Shown: positions 1-9,459, counted from the first letter of the stretch. The stretch is 64,000 nucleotides of DNA from Candidatus Rokuibacteriota bacterium (GCA_003220535.1 QHSU01000066.1:1-64000), one strand, 5' to 3'. The notes: generated by a model not told the origin, from the letters alone. Made by a program: numbers and translations.

Positions 1-182
1 TTGCTCGTCATGTTGAGAATGCGTCCCTCGAGCTGATGAAGAAGGGGGACGTACTCGTCGCTGCCGCAGGACGGGCAGGTCGGATCGCCCAGATCGAAGC
101 ACTCCTCGCACGCCACGCAAACGGCGAGGCCACGGAGCGAGATCGGAACTCGCGAGAGCGTTCGAACCATCGTACTGATCAT
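1..182 (-). CDS. Partial zinc-ribbon-like protein (runs off left edge)
   Basis: This is the 5' part of a gene cut by the left edge; about 60 codons are visible. The product begins MISTMVRTL and carries clustered cysteines (C22, C25, C28, then C36 and C39 in CPSC), a spacing typical of a small zinc ribbon. The start at 182 is set by a strong ribosome binding site, AGGAGGTG, 7 bases upstream. No catalytic motif is visible, so only metal binding is proposed. The rest of the protein lies outside the window, and the ribbon could be the N-terminal module of something larger. Confidence 0.6.
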   Translation of the reverse strand, partial: MISTMVRTLSRVPISLRGLAVCVACEECFDLGDPTCPSCGSDEYVPLLHQLEGRILNMTS

Positions 183-531
183 GACCTTTCACCTCCTGAC
201 CCGTACTAAGGCAAAGGCGATACCAAGCCGAACATGAGTTACAAGCAGCTGTATTCAATGTCTGTTTTAGATCTCATCAGAGCTGGTCGACTCATCGCTG
301 GCACGATTCTTACCGCCTCGGAGCTGCCGGGCCTGATCAGGCCTCGTCCACCAGTTCTGGCGCGGCAGTGGCGCGGCGTGTCGAGCCGGTCTACAGTCGC
401 CCCCGTAGTGCGCGCCGCAGGCTGTCGCGGGGCCGTAGTGCGAGCCGCAGGGCCGCCGCGGGGCTGGGCCCCCAGGTGCCCGAGAAGAGCTATCCGAAGA
501 GTCTCGTCGGCCGAGGCGCGGCTATGAACTC
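183..531. other. Non-coding interval with no convincing gene
   Basis: About 350 bases separate the partial zinc-ribbon gene from the AI-2E-family permease. The left third is relatively AT-rich and holds the ribosome binding site and presumably the promoter of the leftward gene. The right half is GC-rich and contains an imperfect 30-base tandem repeat. An open frame at 234-527 has no ribosome binding site and its arginine-rich composition is what random GC-rich DNA gives, so it is not called as a gene. Confidence 0.6.
401..460. repeat. Imperfect 30-bp tandem repeat (two units)
   Basis: Two adjacent 30-base units (401-430 and 431-460) share CCGTAGTGCG, then C or A, then GCCGCAGG, differing at a few positions. 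The repeat lies in the untranslated interval upstream of the permease gene. Its function is unknown; it may be simple duplication. Confidence 0.5.
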
Positions 532-1593
532 ATGACCGCAATCCCACACCAGCGCTGGGCGCAGCTCGCCGGGGTCGCGCTGATCGCGCTGACGTCGCTG
601 ATCGTATTGCGCCCGTTCCTCGTCCCGGTCGCGTGGGCGGCGATTCTCGCCTATGCGACCTGGCCCCTTTATGTCCGCATCGATCGGGGCCTGCGGGGCC
701 GGACCTGGCTCAGCGCGCTCCTAATGACCGTCCTGGTGGTGCTCGTCGTCGTGGTGCCCGCCGTGCTGGTCTCGCTGGCGCTGGTCGCGGAGCTTCAGAG
801 CGCCCTCGTCGGCTTTCAAGCCTGGCTCGTCGGCGGCGGCCCATCGAAGCTCGCGGGGGCGCTGCGCGACATCCCCTGGTTCGGCCCACGGGCGGCCGCC
901 TGGATCGAAGGCCTGGTGGCAAACCCGCTCCAAATGGAGCAGTGGGTGCTCGCCCGCACCGGTCTCGTGGTCGGTGTCATCGCGAGCACCGCCGGCGATC
1001 TGGGGCGGCTGGCACTCGACGCGATCCTGACTCTGCTGACGCTCTTCTTCTTCTACCGCGGCGGCGGCGAGCTGGTGCCCGAGACCAAGAGAGCGGCGCG
1101 GCGCCTGGCGGGCGATGGGGTGGACCCCGTGATCCGCACGCTCGGAGAGACCGTCCGCGCCGTGATGTACGGGACCCTGGCGACCGCGATCGCCCAGGCA
1201 CTACTCGTCACGCTCGGAGCGTGGGCGGCGGGGCTCGGCTCTCCGGTGCTCCTCGGGGCGCTGACCGGGCTGCTGGCGCTCACGCCGGCCGGCGCGCCCG
1301 TCGTCTATGTGCCGGCGTGTGCCTGGCTGGTGCTGCAGGGGCGGGTCGTCGCCGGCGTGCTGCTCCTGGGATGGGGAATCGTCACGGTCAGCACGGTCGA
1401 CAACGTGATCCGGTCCTGGTTCCTCCGCGGCGCCGCGCGCATGCCGTTTCTTCTCGGGTTCTTCGGCGTCTTCGGCGGCCTCGTGGCCTTCGGACCGATC
1501 GGGCTCTTCGTCGGACCGATCACGATCGCGCTCCTGCTCACTCTGTGGCGGGACTGGACACGGCCCGACGCCGAGGCGAAGACAGCGACCTGA
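532..1593 (+). CDS. AI-2E family transporter (PerM/YdiK-like permease)
   Basis: A 353-residue membrane protein of the usual length for the AI-2E exporter/UPF0118 family. It begins with a short cytoplasmic segment, then paired hydrophobic helices at about residues 13-48 and 60-86, a soluble stretch with amphipathic helices, and a C-terminal block of four to five helices with glycine-rich segments such as LLGALTGLLALTPAGAP and a final FGPIGLFVGPI, typical of this family. Family members are reported to export small molecules or sodium, but the substrate cannot be read from sequence. It is transcribed away from the zinc-ribbon gene and stands alone. ATG at 532 is the first good start. Confidence 0.85.
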   Translation: MTAIPHQRWAQLAGVALIALTSLIVLRPFLVPVAWAAILAYATWPLYVRIDRGLRGRTWLSALLMTVLVVLVVVVPAVLVSLALVAELQSALVGFQAWLVGGGPSKLAGALRDIPWFGPRAAAWIEGLVANPLQMEQWVLARTGLVVGVIASTAGDLGRLALDAILTLLTLFFFYRGGGELVPETKRAARRLAGDGVDPVIRTLGETVRAVMYGTLATAIAQALLVTLGAWAAGLGSPVLLGALTGLLALTPAGAPVVYVPACAWLVLQGRVVAGVLLLGWGIVTVSTVDNVIRSWFLRGAARMPFLLGFFGVFGGLVAFGPIGLFVGPITIALLLTLWRDWTRPDAEAKTAT

Positions 1594-1618
1594 GGCGTCC
1601 GTTGTCGGCGACGCGTGC

Positions 1619-1624
1619 TAGAAT
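1619..1624 (+). promoter_or_regulatory. -10-like box TAGAAT before small basic protein
   Basis: TAGAAT lies about 30 bases upstream of the GTG at 1655 in otherwise GC-rich DNA. The same box recurs before several genes in this window, which supports it as a sigma-70-type -10 element. No clear -35 was found. Confidence 0.4.
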
Positions 1625-1654
1625 TCCGGCGATGAGATCGAGCGTGGGAGACCG

Positions 1655-1942
1655 GTGAGCCGCGGGGGCCACTACGGCTTCGAGCGGCGACGCCGAGCCG
1701 ACATCCAGAAGGCCAAGCAGGAAGCGAAGCGCCAGCGCAAGACCGAGCGGGCGGAGTCCGGCGCGGTCGGGCCCGAGATCGGCGAGGCGCAGGACACCGG
1801 TGCGCCGGCCGGCATGTGGGAGTGGTTCTCGCCAAGTCGCGGTCGGACCGTCACCTCGCGACCCAAAACGCGACCCGATCCCGACCCGCCCGACGACTGG
1901 ATCCTGTTGACCGACGTCGAGCCCGACGCCCGTCCGGAGTAG
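1655..1942 (+). CDS. Small basic hypothetical protein
   Basis: A 95-residue hydrophilic protein with a highly charged N-terminal segment (RGGHYGFERRRRADIQKAK, residues 3-21) likely to form a basic helix, and a proline/aspartate-rich tail. Short proteins with a similar Lys/Arg-rich start are common in proteobacterial and related genomes, but no function is known to me. GTG is the only plausible start, because the upstream ATG at 1631 meets a stop. Its stop is only two bases from the stop of the convergent CDGSH gene. It lacks membrane segments and cysteines. A nucleic-acid-binding role is possible from charge alone. Confidence 0.6.
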   Translation: MSRGGHYGFERRRRADIQKAKQEAKRQRKTERAESGAVGPEIGEAQDTGAPAGMWEWFSPSRGRTVTSRPKTRPDPDPPDDWILLTDVEPDARPE

Positions 1943-1944
1943 GC

Positions 1945-2151
1945 CTACTTCTTCGCGGCCTCGGCTGCCTGAAAGCCGACCTTGTTGTGCGTCCCGTCGC
2001 ACATCGGCTTGTTGGAGGACGCCCCACACCGGCAGAGCGCGATCCTCTGCTGTCCCGACGTGGTGATCTGAGCTCCGGTCGGGTCGTAGAGCTCGCAGTC
2101 TCCTTCGATGAGGTACGGACCATTCGGCCGGGCGGTGATCTTCACGGTCAT
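1945..2151 (-). CDS. CDGSH iron-sulfur domain protein
   Basis: A 68-residue protein consisting of one CDGSH (mitoNEET-type) domain. The 2Fe-2S ligands are visible as C40, C42, C51 and H55 in CRCGASSNKPMCDGTH, the signature of the family. Small bacterial CDGSH proteins are thought to act in redox or iron-sulfur transfer in the cytoplasm. ATG 2151 is preferred because AAGGAGGG lies 8 bases upstream; the frame extends further upstream without a ribosome binding site. It is divergent from the radical SAM gene and convergent with the small basic protein gene. Confidence 0.9.
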   Translation of the reverse strand: MTVKITARPNGPYLIEGDCELYDPTGAQITTSGQQRIALCRCGASSNKPMCDGTHNKVGFQAAEAAKK

Positions 2152-2211
2152 TGCGTGAGCCCTCCTTGAGTCGGGGAGTAGAGCAGCGCCACCAAGATAC
2201 CATCGCGGCGG

Positions 2212-2217
2212 TACACT
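2212..2217 (+). promoter_or_regulatory. -10-like box TACACT, probable leaderless start of radical SAM gene
   Basis: TACACT ends 7 bases before the ATG at 2225, and no Shine-Dalgarno sequence is present. This fits a transcript beginning at or next to the start codon. The identical hexamer stands 6 bases before the TesA-like gene at 13782. Confidence 0.45.
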
Positions 2218-2224
2218 CTTGGGC

Positions 2225-3721
2225 ATGAAGGAGCCCGGCGCGATCCTGCTTGTCGCCTGCTACGAGCTCGGTCACCAGCCCCTGGCGGTGGCGTGGCCGG
2301 CGGCGTTTCTCGAGCGCGAGGGTTACGCGCCGGCGGTGATGGACGTTTCCGTCGAGCCGTTCGACGCCGAGCGCGTCCGCCGCGCGAAGTTCGTCGCGAT
2401 CTCTGTGCCGATGCACACGGGGCTCCGGCTCGGCGTGGCCGTCGCCGAGCGCGTGCGGGCCGTGAACGTGGCCTGTCACGTCGCCTTCTACGGCCTCTAC
2501 GCGACGCTCAATGCCGACCATCTCCTGGCCGGCATCGCCGACTCCGTCCTGAGCGGCGAGATCGAAGCGGCTCTGGTGACGCTGGTCAAAGGGCTCGAGG
2601 CCGAGAGTCACGGGATGGGGGCGGCGGAGAGGGCGGGGGGCACGCGAGGGGCTCCGTCACCCACTCGCCCGAATCGCAGCTCTTCGAGCTGCGGACCGGA
2701 CGAGGGGGTCCCACTGCGCCTCTCGAGTACCCCCCGCCCTCCCCGCCGCCCCTATCCCGTGACTCCGGTACTGGAGAAGCTGCAGTTTCCGGTGCCGAGT
2801 CGCGGGAAGCTGCCGTCGCTGAAGAAGTACACGCACCTGGAGCGCAACGGCGGTCTCGAGCTGGTGGGCCACGTCGAGGCGAGCCGCGGCTGCAAGCACA
2901 TGTGCCGGCACTGTCCCATCCCTCCCGTGTACGGCGGGCGTTTCTTCGTCGTGCCTGTCGACGTGCTGCGCGCGGACATCCGGCAGCAGGCGGATATGGG
3001 CGCGACCCACATCACGTTCGGCGATCCCGACTTTCTGAACGGCCCCGGCCACGCCCTGGCCGTCGCCCGAGCCCTCCACGACGACTTCCCGAGCCTCACC
3101 TTCGACTTCACGGCGAAGATCGAGCACCTCTTGCGCCACCGCGCCCGGTTGCCCGAGTTCGCCAGGCTCGGCTGTGCGTTCGTCGTCACGGCCGCCGAAT
3201 CGTTGAGCGACGCGGTCCTGGCCCACCTCGACAAAGGTCATACGCGCGCCGACATCGAGACGGCGGTGCGGCTCGTGCCCGCCGCAGGCATCGCGCTGCG
3301 CCCCACCTGGGTACCCTTTACCCCATGGACGACGCTCGACGACTACCGCGACCTCCTGGACTTCGTCGACGCTCATCAGCTCGTCGACGCCATCGATCCC
3401 GTCCAGTACTCGATCCGGCTCCTGCTCCCGCCCGGCTCGCTCCTGCTCGAGCGCGCCGCGCTACGCCCGTTCCTCGGCGAGCTGGTGGCGAATCAGTTCT
3501 TTCACCGCTGGACCCACCCCGACCCGCGCATGGAGGCGCTCCACCGCGAGGTGTCGGCCGCGGTCGCCGACGGCGCCGACCGGCGCGAGGACGCCGCGAC
3601 CACGTTCCACCGCGTGCGCGAGCTGGCGGACCGAGCCGCCGGCGCAGCACCGCGAGCCTTCGCGGCGCCGGCGCGCGACCGCAAGCGCCCGCCGCGCCTC
3701 ACCGAACCCTGGTTCTGCTGA
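2225..3721 (+). CDS. B12-binding/radical SAM protein with an element-derived linker
   Basis: A 498-residue protein with an N-terminal Rossmann-like cobalamin-binding region (residues about 1-120), a linker, and a radical SAM TIM barrel from about residue 185. The 4Fe-4S ligands are C223, C227 and C230 in RGCKHMCRHC, followed by GDPDF and other barrel motifs. Such proteins use B12 and SAM to methylate or rearrange unreactive carbons; the substrate here is unknown. Residues about 128-180 are Pro/Ser/Arg-rich, unlike the flanks, and are encoded by an inverted-repeat element that keeps the frame open. ATG 2225 is chosen over TTG 2219. It could also be read as two separate domains if the insertion impairs folding. 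Confidence 0.8.
   Translation: MKEPGAILLVACYELGHQPLAVAWPAAFLEREGYAPAVMDVSVEPFDAERVRRAKFVAISVPMHTGLRLGVAVAERVRAVNVACHVAFYGLYATLNADHLLAGIADSVLSGEIEAALVTLVKGLEAESHGMGAAERAGGTRGAPSPTRPNRSSSSCGPDEGVPLRLSSTPRPPRRPYPVTPVLEKLQFPVPSRGKLPSLKKYTHLERNGGLELVGHVEASRGCKHMCRHCPIPPVYGGRFFVVPVDVLRADIRQQADMGATHITFGDPDFLNGPGHALAVARALHDDFPSLTFDFTAKIEHLLRHRARLPEFARLGCAFVVTAAESLSDAVLAHLDKGHTRADIETAVRLVPAAGIALRPTWVPFTPWTTLDDYRDLLDFVDAHQLVDAIDPVQYSIRLLLPPGSLLLERAALRPFLGELVANQFFHRWTHPDPRMEALHREVSAAVADGADRREDAATTFHRVRELADRAAGAAPRAFAAPARDRKRPPRLTEPWFC
2605..2765. mobile_element. MITE-like element with 48-bp terminal inverted repeats inside a gene
   Basis: The first 48 bases (2605-2652) and the reverse complement of the last 48 (2718-2765) match at 43 positions, both beginning GAGTCACGGGAT. 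The central segment contains a small palindrome, GCAGCTC-TTC-GAGCTGC (about 2676-2692). No transposase is encoded. Bases 2633-2696 recur almost exactly at 44631-44693. The element has inserted into, or has been domesticated as, the linker of the radical SAM gene without breaking the frame. Non-autonomous transposable element or REP-like sequence are both possible. Confidence 0.65.
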
Positions 3722-3742
3722 GCGGAGCCCACCGAGGGCCAG

Positions 3743-3771
3743 TTGGCCCTGAGCGGAAACTCGGGTACAGT
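3743..3771 (+). promoter_or_regulatory. Promoter for Nfu-type gene (TTGGCC-17-TACAGT)
   Basis: A -35-like TTGGCC (3743-3748) and a -10-like TACAGT (3766-3771) are 17 bases apart, placing transcription start near 3778, just before GAGGTG and the ATG at 3792. The -35 overlaps a tight palindrome, AGGGCCAGTTGGCCCT (3735-3750), that could terminate the upstream transcript or bind a regulator. Confidence 0.45.
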
Positions 3772-3791
3772 ATCGATCTAGAGGTGCCGCC

Positions 3792-4073
3792 ATGAGCGCA
3801 GAACTCAAGACTCGCGTTCAGGAACTGATCGACACGATGATCAATCCTGCGGTCGCCGGCCACGGCGGGTTCGTCGAGTTGATCGACGTGCAGGACAACC
3901 GCGTCTACCTTCAGATGGGTGGCGGCTGCCAGGGCTGCGGCGCCGCCGACGTCACGCTGAAGTCGGGGATCGAGCGGCTGATCAAGGAGGAACTCCCCGA
4001 GGTCGCCGAGGTCCTGGACACGACCGACCACGCCGCCGGCAACAACCCCTACTACACGGCGGGCAAAGCTTAG
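3792..4073 (+). CDS. NifU C-terminal domain (Nfu-type) iron-sulfur scaffold protein
   Basis: A 93-residue stand-alone NifU-C domain. The cluster-binding CxxC is C46 and C49 in GGGCQGCG, preceded by the family's hydrophobic core and the HGGxVEL-type strand (HGGFVELIDV). Nfu proteins carry 4Fe-4S or 2Fe-2S clusters to apoproteins in the cytoplasm, and the neighbouring radical SAM protein is a plausible but unproven client. The start is supported by GAGGTG 6 bases upstream. The length is normal for single-domain Nfu. Confidence 0.88.
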   Translation: MSAELKTRVQELIDTMINPAVAGHGGFVELIDVQDNRVYLQMGGGCQGCGAADVTLKSGIERLIKEELPEVAEVLDTTDHAAGNNPYYTAGKA

Positions 4074-4104
4074 CCCGGCGCCGCCGCGTGGGCGGGAGAC
4101 ACCC

Positions 4105-5346
4105 GTGCCGACTTCGGCGAGCCGGTTGCTGCTCCTCCTGCCCACCACGACCTACCGCACCCAGGCCTTCGTCGAAGCGGCAACCAAGCTCGCCGTCGAC
4201 CTCGTGTGTGCCTCCGAGCGACCGAGCACGCTGGAGGCGCTGGCACCCGAGTCCCTCGTGACCCTCGACTTCGGCGATCCGCTCGCGAGCGCGGAAGCGG
4301 TCGCCCGATTCGCTCGGCAGCGACCGATCGACGCCGTGGTCGCCGTGGACGACCTCACCACGGTCGTCGCCGCCGCCATCAGTCATCGGCTCGGGCTCAA
4401 AGCGAACTCGCTGCCCGCGGCCAGCGTCACACGTGACAAGCACGCGATGCGCCGGTGCCTCGCCAGCGCCGGCGTGTCGGTGCCCCGCTTCCGGTTGGTG
4501 AAGCTGGCCGACGAGCCCGCGGCGCTCGCCGAGGACGTCGACTACCCGTGCGTCCTCAAGCCGCTCGCGCTCTCGGCCAGCCGCGGGGTGATTCGTGCGA
4601 ACGACGCGCGAGAGTTCGTCATCGCCTTCCGCCGCATCGCGGCGATCCTCGAGCGCGCGGGCACGGAGCTTCCGGACGAGGCGCGGCGCGCGCTGCTCGT
4701 CGAGGAGTTCATCCCGGGACGCGAATTCGCGCTCGAGGGGTTACTGGTCGGCGGAACGCTCCACGTCCTGGCGCTCTTCGACAAGCCCGACCCACTCGAC
4801 GGCCCGTTCTTCGAGGAGACGATCTACGTCACGCCGTCGCGGCTGCCCGAGACGGCGCAGGCCCGCATCGCCGCGGTGACCGGCGACGCCTGCGGAGCCC
4901 TCGGCCTCACGGAGGGACCGATCCACGCCGAGCTGCGCCTCAACGAGCGCGGGCCCTTCATCCTGGAGGTCGCCGCGCGCTCGATCGGCGGGCTGTGCTC
5001 GCGCACGCTTCGCTTCGGAACCGGCCTGAGCCTCGAGGAGCTGATCATCAGCCACGCCCTCGGCCGCCCGCTGGAGTCGCTCGAGCGCGAGCGCCGTGCG
5101 GCGGGCGTCATGATGATCCCGATCCCCCGCGCGGGTCGGCTCGTCGCGGTGCGGGGCGTCGAGGAGGCCGGGGCGGTCGACGGCATCGACGAAGTCGCGA
5201 TCACGATGCACCCGGGCCAGGACGTGGTCCCGCTCCCCGAGGGCTGGCAGTATCTCGGATTCATCTTCGCCCGCGCCGACACGCCCGCTGCCGTCGAAGA
5301 GGCCCTCCGCGAGGCGCACACGCGGCTCTCCTTCGACATTGGGTAA
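4105..5346 (+). CDS. ATP-grasp domain ligase, substrate unknown
   Basis: A 413-residue member of the ATP-grasp carboxylate-amine ligase superfamily. An N-terminal pre-ATP-grasp region ends near residue 105; the ATP-binding lysine region PCVLKPLALSASRGV (about 150-164), the LVEEFIPGREFALEG strand (about 198-212) and the metal-binding GPFILEVAARSIGG loop (about 282-295) follow. The overall pattern resembles biotin-carboxylase-like and L-amino-acid-ligase-type enzymes, which activate a carboxylate as acyl phosphate. GTG 4105 is the first usable start, 31 bases after the Nfu stop. The gene overlaps the histidine kinase by 8 bases, so they are probably co-transcribed. No pathway can be assigned. 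Confidence 0.75.
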   Translation: MPTSASRLLLLLPTTTYRTQAFVEAATKLAVDLVCASERPSTLEALAPESLVTLDFGDPLASAEAVARFARQRPIDAVVAVDDLTTVVAAAISHRLGLKANSLPAASVTRDKHAMRRCLASAGVSVPRFRLVKLADEPAALAEDVDYPCVLKPLALSASRGVIRANDAREFVIAFRRIAAILERAGTELPDEARRALLVEEFIPGREFALEGLLVGGTLHVLALFDKPDPLDGPFFEETIYVTPSRLPETAQARIAAVTGDACGALGLTEGPIHAELRLNERGPFILEVAARSIGGLCSRTLRFGTGLSLEELIISHALGRPLESLERERRAAGVMMIPIPRAGRLVAVRGVEEAGAVDGIDEVAITMHPGQDVVPLPEGWQYLGFIFARADTPAAVEEALREAHTRLSFDIG

Positions 5347-8300
5347 GGCAAAGCCGCCGAAGCCCGCGAACTCCGACAAGGAGGCCTCGGGCCCGCGGGC
5401 GCTCCTGTTCCGACAGGCGGAAGAACGCGCCGAGCGCCTGACCACCCTCAGCAAGCTGACGCGCCTCATCACGTCCGCGACCGAAAGCGACGCGGCGTTC
5501 CGGGCGATCGCCGAGGCGGCCACGACGCTGCTCAAAGCGAAGATGGCGTATGTGTGGGTGGATGAAGGCGGCGACACGCTGCGCGAGGGTGGCAGCTTCT
5601 GGACTCCCGAGCTCGTCCGACCGACGCTCCTCATCGTGCCGGCGACGCGCCGCGGAAGCCTTTCCGGGGTCGTCCTCGATTCACGCCGGCCCGAGTACCT
5701 CGAGGATGTCCAGTCGGACCCGAGGTGGATGAACCCGGTGCTGGCGAAGGCCGCCGATCTCCACGCTTGCATCGCGCTGCCGCTGATCCATCACGACCGC
5801 GCCCTCGGCACGCTGATCGTCATCTTCGGGCATCGCGCCGACTTCACGCCCGAGGAAAAGGACCTCGCGAGTCTCCTGGCGGACCAGGCGGCCATCGCCA
5901 TCGACAACGCCCGCCTCTACGAGGACGCGGGTCGGCGACGGCGCGAGGCCGAGCTGCTGGCGGCCGTGGTTCGCACCGTCAATACCTCGCTCGACCTCGC
6001 GACCGTGCTGCAGCGGATTGCCGAGGGCGCTCGTGAGATATGCCGGAGCGACATGGCGTTCATCGCCCTCCGCGATCCCGGTATCGATGCGGTCGTGTTC
6101 TGCCACTGGCCCGGCGCACGGTACCAGGGGTATCACTCGTTCCGGATCGCGCCCGGCCAGGGCGCCGGCGGTCAGGTCCTCGCGAGCGGCCGGCCGTTCC
6201 GTACCGACCACTACCTGGAGGACACAAGGATCGGCCCGCAGTTCACCGCGGTCGCCCGAGAAGAGGGCATGCGCTCGTACATGGCGGTGCCGATTAAGCT
6301 CGAGGAGCGCGTCGAAGGCTTCCTGGCGGTATCCAACCGAGACGACCGCGCTCTCACCGACCGTGACGAGCAGATCCTCGTGAACCTCGCCGACCACGCC
6401 GCGGTCGCGATCCACAACGCACGCCTGTTCGCCGACAACGCCGCGCGACGCCAGGAGGCCGAGGCGTTCGCGGAGCTCTCCAGCGCGATCGCGTCGTCCC
6501 TGGAGCTCCAGAAGATCCTGGCGTTCGTCGTCGACCGCGCCTGTGCCCTGCTCGGCACCCAGCGATCGGCCGTCGCGCTGGTGAACTCGACCGAGCCCGA
6601 AGTCTCCTGGCTCTTCCTGGCGAGCCGCGGGATGAGCCCGGCGTTCACGGAGGGCATGCGGCCCCGGCATCGACGCGACGGCACCACGCCCGCGGCGATC
6701 GCCGAGCGGCGACCCGTCTGGTCGGCCGACCTCCTCAACGACCCGGCGTTCGACCTCACGCCGGCCACGCGCGCGGCGGTCGAGGCCGAGGGCTATCGCG
6801 CGGTGCTCTCCGTGCCGCTGCTCGTCGGCGAGCGGGTGCTCGGCGCCCTGGTGACATATCGGGACCACGTCCGGCCGTTCTCCGACCGTCAGGTCGAGCT
6901 CCTGCAGGCGTTTGCCGACCAGGCGGCGCTCGCTCTGGAGAATTCACGACTGTACGAGGAGAGTCAGCGGCGCCAGCGGGAGTCCGAGGTGCTCTCGGAG
7001 GCGGCGCGGGCCATCACCGCGTCGCTCGACCTCGACACCGTCCTGCGGCGAATCGCCGACGGCGCCAAGGACCTCGTCGGGAGCGACATCGCGGCGATGG
7101 GGTTTCGCGAAGGCGAGACGGACACCGTGACGGTCCGCTACCGCGTCGGCTCGAGGTACTCGGACCGGACGCTCATCGTCGAGCCCGGCAAGGGTCTCGG
7201 GGGCCACGTGCTCGTGACGGGCCGCCCGCATCGCACCGACGACTACGCGAGCGATCAATCGTTCGACAAGTCGAACCTGGCGGGCGCCCTCGCGGACGAC
7301 GTCGTCGCCGCCATGGTGGTCCCGATCAAGACGGAGGAGCGCGTCGAAGGGACGCTCTACGTCGCCAACCGCACGCGGCGCCCGTTCACCGACCGCGACG
7401 AGGCGATCCTGGTGCGGCTCGCCGCCGTCGCCGCGATCGCGATCAAGAACGCGCAGCTCTTCGCCAGCGAGCGCGAGAGCGAGCGACGCTACCGGACGCT
7501 GGTGGAGGGATCGATCCAGGGTATCTACATCGACCGAGACTGGGTCACGCTCTTTGCCAACTCGACGTTCGCGCGGATACTCGGCTACGAGAGCCCAAGG
7601 GCGCTCATCGGCCTCGACACGCGCGGCTGGATCGCGCCGCATGAGCGCTCGCGGATCGAGGGCTACCGCACGGCGCGCCTTGCCGGAGAGCCTGTGCCCG
7701 CCCAGTACGAGTTTCAGGCGGTCCGGACGGACGGCTCGCTCATCTGGATCGGCATCCAGATCGCCGAGATCCTCTGGGAGGGCGATCGCGCGTTCCAGTC
7801 GACCGTGCTGGACATCAGCGAGCGCAAACGAGCGGAGGCTTCGCTGCGGGAGAGCGAGGCCCGCAAGGGGACGATTCTCTCGGCCGCCCTGGACTGCATC
7901 ATCACGATCGATCACGAGGGGCGCGTCGTGGAGTTCAACCCGGCGGCGGAGAGGACATTCGGCTATACGAGCGCCCAGGCGTTGGGCCGCGAGCTGGCCC
8001 AGCTGATCGTGCCGCCGTCCCTGCGTGACCAACATCGCCGAGGACTCGCGCAATACCTCGCGACGGGCGAAGGTCCGGTGATCGGTCGGCGCCTCGAATT
8101 GACCGCGATGCGCGCCGACGGCACCGAGTTTCCCGTCGAGGTCGCCATCATCGCGATCCCCTCGGACGGGCCGCCGATGTTCACCGGCTTCTTACGGGAC
8201 ATCAGCGAGCGCAAGCGCGCCGAGGAAGCGCTCCGGCAGAGCGAGGCCCAGCTGCGCCAGTCGCAGAAGATGGATGCCGTCGGCCAGCTCGCCGGGGGCG

Positions 8301-9394
8301 TGGCGCACGACTTCAACAACCTCTTGACCGTCATCACCGGCCGTACGGAGCTGCTGCTGCTCCGCCTTCCGCTCGACGACCCCCGGCGGCGCGACATCGA
8401 GCTCGTCAGGAAGACGGCCGACCGCGCGGCGACCCTCACTCAGCAGCTCCTCGCGTTCAGCCGCAAGCAGATGCTCCAGGTGAAGGTGCTCGACCTCAAC
8501 GGCGTTGTGGCGAACATGGCGCTGATGCTCAAGCCCCTGATCGGTGAGACGATCGACTTGCTCACCCTGCTCGATCCCACGCTCGGCCGCGTAAGGGCCG
8601 ACCCGGCGCAGATCGAGCAGATCGTCGTGAACCTCGCCGTGAACGCGCGGGACGCGATGCCGCAGGGCGGGCGCCTCACCATCCAGACCGCCAACATCGA
8701 GCTCGACGACGCCTTCATCGAGGCGCACCCCGGCGCGAGCGCCGGGCCCCACGCCATGCTCTGCGTACGCGATAGCGGGGCGGGCATGAGCCCCGACGTC
8801 CTGGCGCACATCTTCGAGCCGTTTTTCACGACCAAGGAGGTCGGGAAGGGCACGGGGCTCGGCCTCGCGACCGTCTACGGCATCGTCAAGCAACACGGAG
8901 GCTACGTCGGGATCGAGAGCGCGGCCGGGACGGGCACCGCCGTGACGATCTATCTGGCTCGTGTCGCAGCGTCCGCCGATTCCGTCGCCGCGACCGAGAG
9001 CGCCGCGCCGCTGGTCGCGGCGTCCGGCACGGTGCTCGTCGTCGAGGACGAGGGCGAGCTGCGCGAGCTGACCACCGAGGTCCTCGGTATGGCCGGCTAC
9101 TCGATCCTGTCGGCCGGCAGCCCGCGCGAGGCCCTGGACGTCGCCCGGCGCTACCAGGGCCCGATCGACCTGCTGCTGACCGACGTCGTCATGCCCGGGA
9201 TGAGCGGCCGTGATCTCGCGGATCGCCTCGTCCCCGACCACCCCGGGATGAAGGTCCTGTACATGTCGGGCTATACGGACGACGCGATCGTCCATCACGG
9301 CGTGCTCGATCCCGGCACCGCGCTGCTCCAGAAGCCGTTCACGCCGGACAAGCTGACACGAATGGTTGGGGACGTGCTCAGCCGCTTGGGCTAG
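5339..9394 (+). CDS. Multi-GAF/PAS hybrid sensor histidine kinase
   Basis: A 1351-residue cytoplasmic hybrid kinase without membrane segments. Domains in order: four GAF domains (about residues 32-200, 203-360, 371-535, 547-705), two PAS domains with PAC-like ends (about 718-835 and 840-960), a HisKA dimerisation domain with phospho-acceptor H990 in GGVAHDFNN, a HATPase_c domain (about 1087-1205, with [10 protein letters not shown] and [11 protein letters not shown]) and a C-terminal receiver (about 1230-1350) with D1282 in [13 protein letters not shown]. The GAF/PAS array should sense small ligands or redox state in the cytosol. No DNA-binding output is adjacent, so the downstream partner is unknown. 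The likely TTG start overlaps the ATP-grasp stop by 8 bases. Confidence 0.88.
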   Translation: MGKAKPPKPANSDKEASGPRALLFRQAEERAERLTTLSKLTRLITSATESDAAFRAIAEAATTLLKAKMAYVWVDEGGDTLREGGSFWTPELVRPTLLIVPATRRGSLSGVVLDSRRPEYLEDVQSDPRWMNPVLAKAADLHACIALPLIHHDRALGTLIVIFGHRADFTPEEKDLASLLADQAAIAIDNARLYEDAGRRRREAELLAAVVRTVNTSLDLATVLQRIAEGAREICRSDMAFIALRDPGIDAVVFCHWPGARYQGYHSFRIAPGQGAGGQVLASGRPFRTDHYLEDTRIGPQFTAVAREEGMRSYMAVPIKLEERVEGFLAVSNRDDRALTDRDEQILVNLADHAAVAIHNARLFADNAARRQEAEAFAELSSAIASSLELQKILAFVVDRACALLGTQRSAVALVNSTEPEVSWLFLASRGMSPAFTEGMRPRHRRDGTTPAAIAERRPVWSADLLNDPAFDLTPATRAAVEAEGYRAVLSVPLLVGERVLGALVTYRDHVRPFSDRQVELLQAFADQAALALENSRLYEESQRRQRESEVLSEAARAITASLDLDTVLRRIADGAKDLVGSDIAAMGFREGETDTVTVRYRVGSRYSDRTLIVEPGKGLGGHVLVTGRPHRTDDYASDQSFDKSNLAGALADDVVAAMVVPIKTEERVEGTLYVANRTRRPFTDRDEAILVRLAAVAAIAIKNAQLFASERESERRYRTLVEGSIQGIYIDRDWVTLFANSTFARILGYESPRALIGLDTRGWIAPHERSRIEGYRTARLAGEPVPAQYEFQAVRTDGSLIWIGIQIAEILWEGDRAFQSTVLDISERKRAEASLRESEARKGTILSAALDCIITIDHEGRVVEFNPAAERTFGYTSAQALGRELAQLIVPPSLRDQHRRGLAQYLATGEGPVIGRRLELTAMRADGTEFPVEVAIIAIPSDGPPMFTGFLRDISERKRAEEALRQSEAQLRQSQKMDAVGQLAGGVAHDFNNLLTVITGRTELLLLRLPLDDPRRRDIELVRKTADRAATLTQQLLAFSRKQMLQVKVLDLNGVVANMALMLKPLIGETIDLLTLLDPTLGRVRADPAQIEQIVVNLAVNARDAMPQGGRLTIQTANIELDDAFIEAHPGASAGPHAMLCVRDSGAGMSPDVLAHIFEPFFTTKEVGKGTGLGLATVYGIVKQHGGYVGIESAAGTGTAVTIYLARVAASADSVAATESAAPLVAASGTVLVVEDEGELRELTTEVLGMAGYSILSAGSPREALDVARRYQGPIDLLLTDVVMPGMSGRDLADRLVPDHPGMKVLYMSGYTDDAIVHHGVLDPGTALLQKPFTPDKLTRMVGDVLSRLG

Positions 9395-9412
9395 GACTCT
9401 GTAGGGTATCGA

Positions 9413-9441
9413 GGAGCGCCACGGCTTCGCCGGGGTGCTCC
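9413..9441 (+). terminator. Imperfect hairpin after the hybrid kinase
   Basis: GGAGCGCCACGGC and GCCGGGGTGCTCC pair with two mismatches around a TTC loop, 19 bases after the kinase stop. No T-tract follows, so intrinsic termination is only possible. Confidence 0.35.
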
Positions 9442-9459
9442 GAGCGTTGGGGGGTTGGG

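Noticed and set aside
401-460. Possible CRISPR array
   Set aside because: Only two adjacent imperfect 30-base units without spacers.
234-527. 97-codon frame left of the AI-2E-family permease
   Set aside because: No ribosome binding site, biased composition, and it covers a tandem repeat.
3735-3750. Palindrome before the Nfu gene as an IscR-type operator
   Set aside because: The sequence AGGGCCAGTTGGCCCT does not resemble known IscR or RirA sites; kept only as a note in the promoter entry.
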